This document shows positions 62,773-64,000 of a stretch of DNA of 64,000 nt, piece after piece (the stretch's first letter is position 1; every line of letters begins with the position of its first letter). The notes under the pieces are model-generated. The model saw only the letters and a list, made by a program, of their open reading frames with translations. It ran no database searches and was not told where the DNA came from. The stretch is from Bacteroidetes bacterium ADurb.Bin145 (lineage in GTDB: Bacteria > Bacteroidota > Bacteroidia > Bacteroidales > VadinHA17), in NCBI GenBank assembly GCA_002070505.1, contig MWDJ01000004.1:132695-196694 (forward strand), in the 5' to 3' direction. Both the position numbers and the translations under genes were made by a program.

Positions 62773-62805
62773 AGGGTGTCTCAAAAGGGCACCCTTTTAC
62801 TTTTG
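62773..62805 (+). terminator. Terminator after the DUF937 gene
   Basis: AGGGTGTC pairs with GGGCACCCT-type bases (62773-62780 with 62788-62795, one G-U pair) across a 7-base loop, and a T-rich stretch follows. It lies 43 bases after the stop codon. Confidence 0.7.
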
Positions 62806-62814
62806 TTTGGTATT

Positions 62815-62951
62815 GTTCATTTCTTTTGCTCCTCCAAAAGAAATGAACCAAAGAAAAGGAGTCCGGAAAAGACAACCGGGTCTGTTTTTCGCCAATTGCG
62901 CAATGCCATTTCCCGCTCCAAAAAACAGAACCCGGTTCGCACCTTTTCCGG
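62815..62951. repeat. Structured two-hairpin element
   Basis: Hairpin 1 has 14-base perfect arms, GTTCATTTCTTTTG (62815-62828) and its complement (62835-62848), with a 6-base loop. Hairpin 2 has outer arms CCGGAAAAG (62863-62871) and CTTTTCCGG (62943-62951) and inner arms AACCGGGTCTGTTTTT with an almost perfect partner ending at 62937, around ATTGCGCAAT. This looks like a mobile or palindromic repeat unit. It could also form RNA. No ORF is present. Confidence 0.6.
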
Positions 62952-63214
62952 TTTGCCCACGCACCTCCTAAAGATTTAAAATCGTTGATAACTAGAATAA
63001 ATTATCGTCTCAATACCGCTTTTAGACGGCCTTGTGTAACGGATTTTTTAGTGAATGGTGGGGGAATGAGGGATAAGATCCGGTCGTTGCCGACTTTAAT
63101 TAAAAGGAGGATGTCCTTATTAGACACCTTCTTTAATTTTTCATATATATGCCTCTAATAAAATTTTAACGGCATACGGATAGCAGAACAAAAACTTTCT
63201 ATTGATTTATTCAA

Positions 63215-64000
63215 CTACTCCGGCTTCCATATTTTGAATTCACCGCTGCAGTGCAGTATTGCCATCATATACAGTAGGCCATCGTAATATCTCTCATTAA
63301 GGGAAGAAGGTACAGGTGTGTTCCACAAAGCTTCAATAAATCCGGCCGCAAGTTCGTGATCTGCAGCAAGGCTTACGACTGCATTGGTAGCAACAAGCCC
63401 TTTTGAGTGTCCCTGATTCAGGACTTTTCCGTCGAGGGTATATTCCGTGCCATAATTTTCCATTCCTTCTGAAGCGAAAAATGACTGCAGCCTGTTGCTC
63501 AGATCAACCTGGTCCGGGTCTTTTCTCCACCACGACCAGTCCACTGCCCAGTTCATCTGGGTGCGGCGGGCATCGAAGGAGAAATTCACGGCACGTGGAT
63601 TCCAATCAATAAAATAGGGTGAGCCGTCAAAATTGGCATAATCAGGGGCAAGACCGGTTACAGGATTTGTGGCTTTTTTGAAAAAGGCACGGCTCGTATC
63701 AGCTGCTGCCGCCCAAAAATCCCGGTCTTTCTCCGGACCCCATAAAGCCCACAGCTCATAGAATGCCGGCAGATGGTAGGAAGGATCAGTAAAATCGTAT
63801 TTACCGCTGTCGGGAGTGAACCTTATCATCACATCTTCTTCATTGACCATATTATGCACGGTGAAAGGTCCGAATTTCGTCATGCCTCTTTTAAGCTCCC
63901 GGTGTCTCATATCAGTCAGTATCCTGTCTGCCCACTGTTTATAGTTATAGATCCCCTGCCCGTTCCCCCAGCGGTTTGCGGCAAAATACAGCGCCATCAC
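63215..64000 (-). CDS. Glycoside hydrolase family 8 (C-terminal part, cut by window edge)
   Basis: About 262 residues of a GH8 enzyme (endo-glucanase, chitosanase or xylan exo-oligosaccharidase family). The N-terminal part with the catalytic Glu lies right of the window. Visible family blocks are ALYFAANRWGNGQGIYNYKQ, PAFYELWALWGPEKDR, DGSPYFIDWNPRAVNFSFDARR, NWAVDWSWWRKDP and GLVATNAVVSLAADHELAAGF. The end YYDGLLYMMAILHCSGEFKIWKPE is typical of reducing-end xylose-releasing exo-oligoxylanase. The frame is open to base 64000, where the first visible codon is internal. Confidence 0.88.
   Translation of the reverse strand: MMALYFAANRWGNGQGIYNYKQWADRILTDMRHRELKRGMTKFGPFTVHNMVNEEDVMIRFTPDSGKYDFTDPSYHLPAFYELWALWGPEKDRDFWAAAADTSRAFFKKATNPVTGLAPDYANFDGSPYFIDWNPRAVNFSFDARRTQMNWAVDWSWWRKDPDQVDLSNRLQSFFASEGMENYGTEYTLDGKVLNQGHSKGLVATNAVVSLAADHELAAGFIEALWNTPVPSSLNERYYDGLLYMMAILHCSGEFKIWKPE

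Larger units (their letters stand above)
62731..63214. other. Gene-free region before the GH8 gene
   Basis: About 484 bases with no supported gene. It holds the DUF937 terminator, a pair of strong hairpins (62815-62951), then AT-rich sequence with no feature I can name up to the end of the GH8 gene at 63215. Confidence 0.7.

Overview
The window looks like chromosomal DNA of a Bacteroidota bacterium, most likely Bacteroidales/Marinilabiliales-like. The signs are a Bacteroides-type FtsE, TonB-dependent receptors paired with DUF4249 lipoproteins, DUF5916 and DUF6340-like proteins, a THX ribosomal protein, a PPK2, many secreted lipoproteins, and -7 boxes of the TAnnTTTG kind. Base composition looks even by eye. 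I see no plasmid, phage, transposase, CRISPR, rRNA or tRNA signal. Both ends cut a gene: gyrB on the left and a glycoside hydrolase family 8 gene on the right.

Region 1 (1-19.9 kb) is mostly housekeeping and cell envelope: gyrB, an outer-membrane barrel with a large periplasmic TPR protein, ftsE, a polysaccharide deacetylase/acyltransferase pair, an MFS transporter, an LTA-synthase-like sulfatase, a DMT transporter, a DPP-IV-like peptidase, ribosomal protein THX with a long lysine-rich tail, an epimerase with a degenerate CPBP protein, and a run of RNA-binding genes (NYN-LOTUS, RRM, cold-shock).

Region 2 (20.0-36.6 kb) is a catabolic island beside a GntR/UTRA regulator and a matching inverted repeat. 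It holds a 2-oxoacid dehydrogenase E2 and a fused E1 alpha-beta, a HAD-IIA phosphatase, a class II aldolase, an aldo/keto reductase, a PHP-domain protein, an aldolase-SDR fusion whose SDR half resembles sorbitol-6-phosphate dehydrogenase, a SorE-like L-sorbose-1-phosphate reductase, a PfkB kinase, a sorbitol/L-iditol dehydrogenase, a ribokinase and a sialate O-acetylesterase-like enzyme. Together they suggest dissimilation of a hexitol or ketose to fructose-6-phosphate and/or triose phosphate, with a dedicated 2-oxoacid dehydrogenase. This is the best candidate for an undescribed system.

Region 3 (36.6-49.6 kb) is a tandemly duplicated envelope locus on the minus strand: TonB receptor, DUF4249 lipoprotein and a secreted MG2-like protein carrying a TonB-plug-like domain, twice, with one extra secreted protein between copies.

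Region 4 (49.7-64 kb) holds lipoproteins, RmuC, two zinc metallopeptidase lipoproteins, PPK2, a DUF5916 outer-membrane protein, an AAE-type transporter, a DUF937 protein, a hairpin-rich intergenic element and the GH8 fragment.
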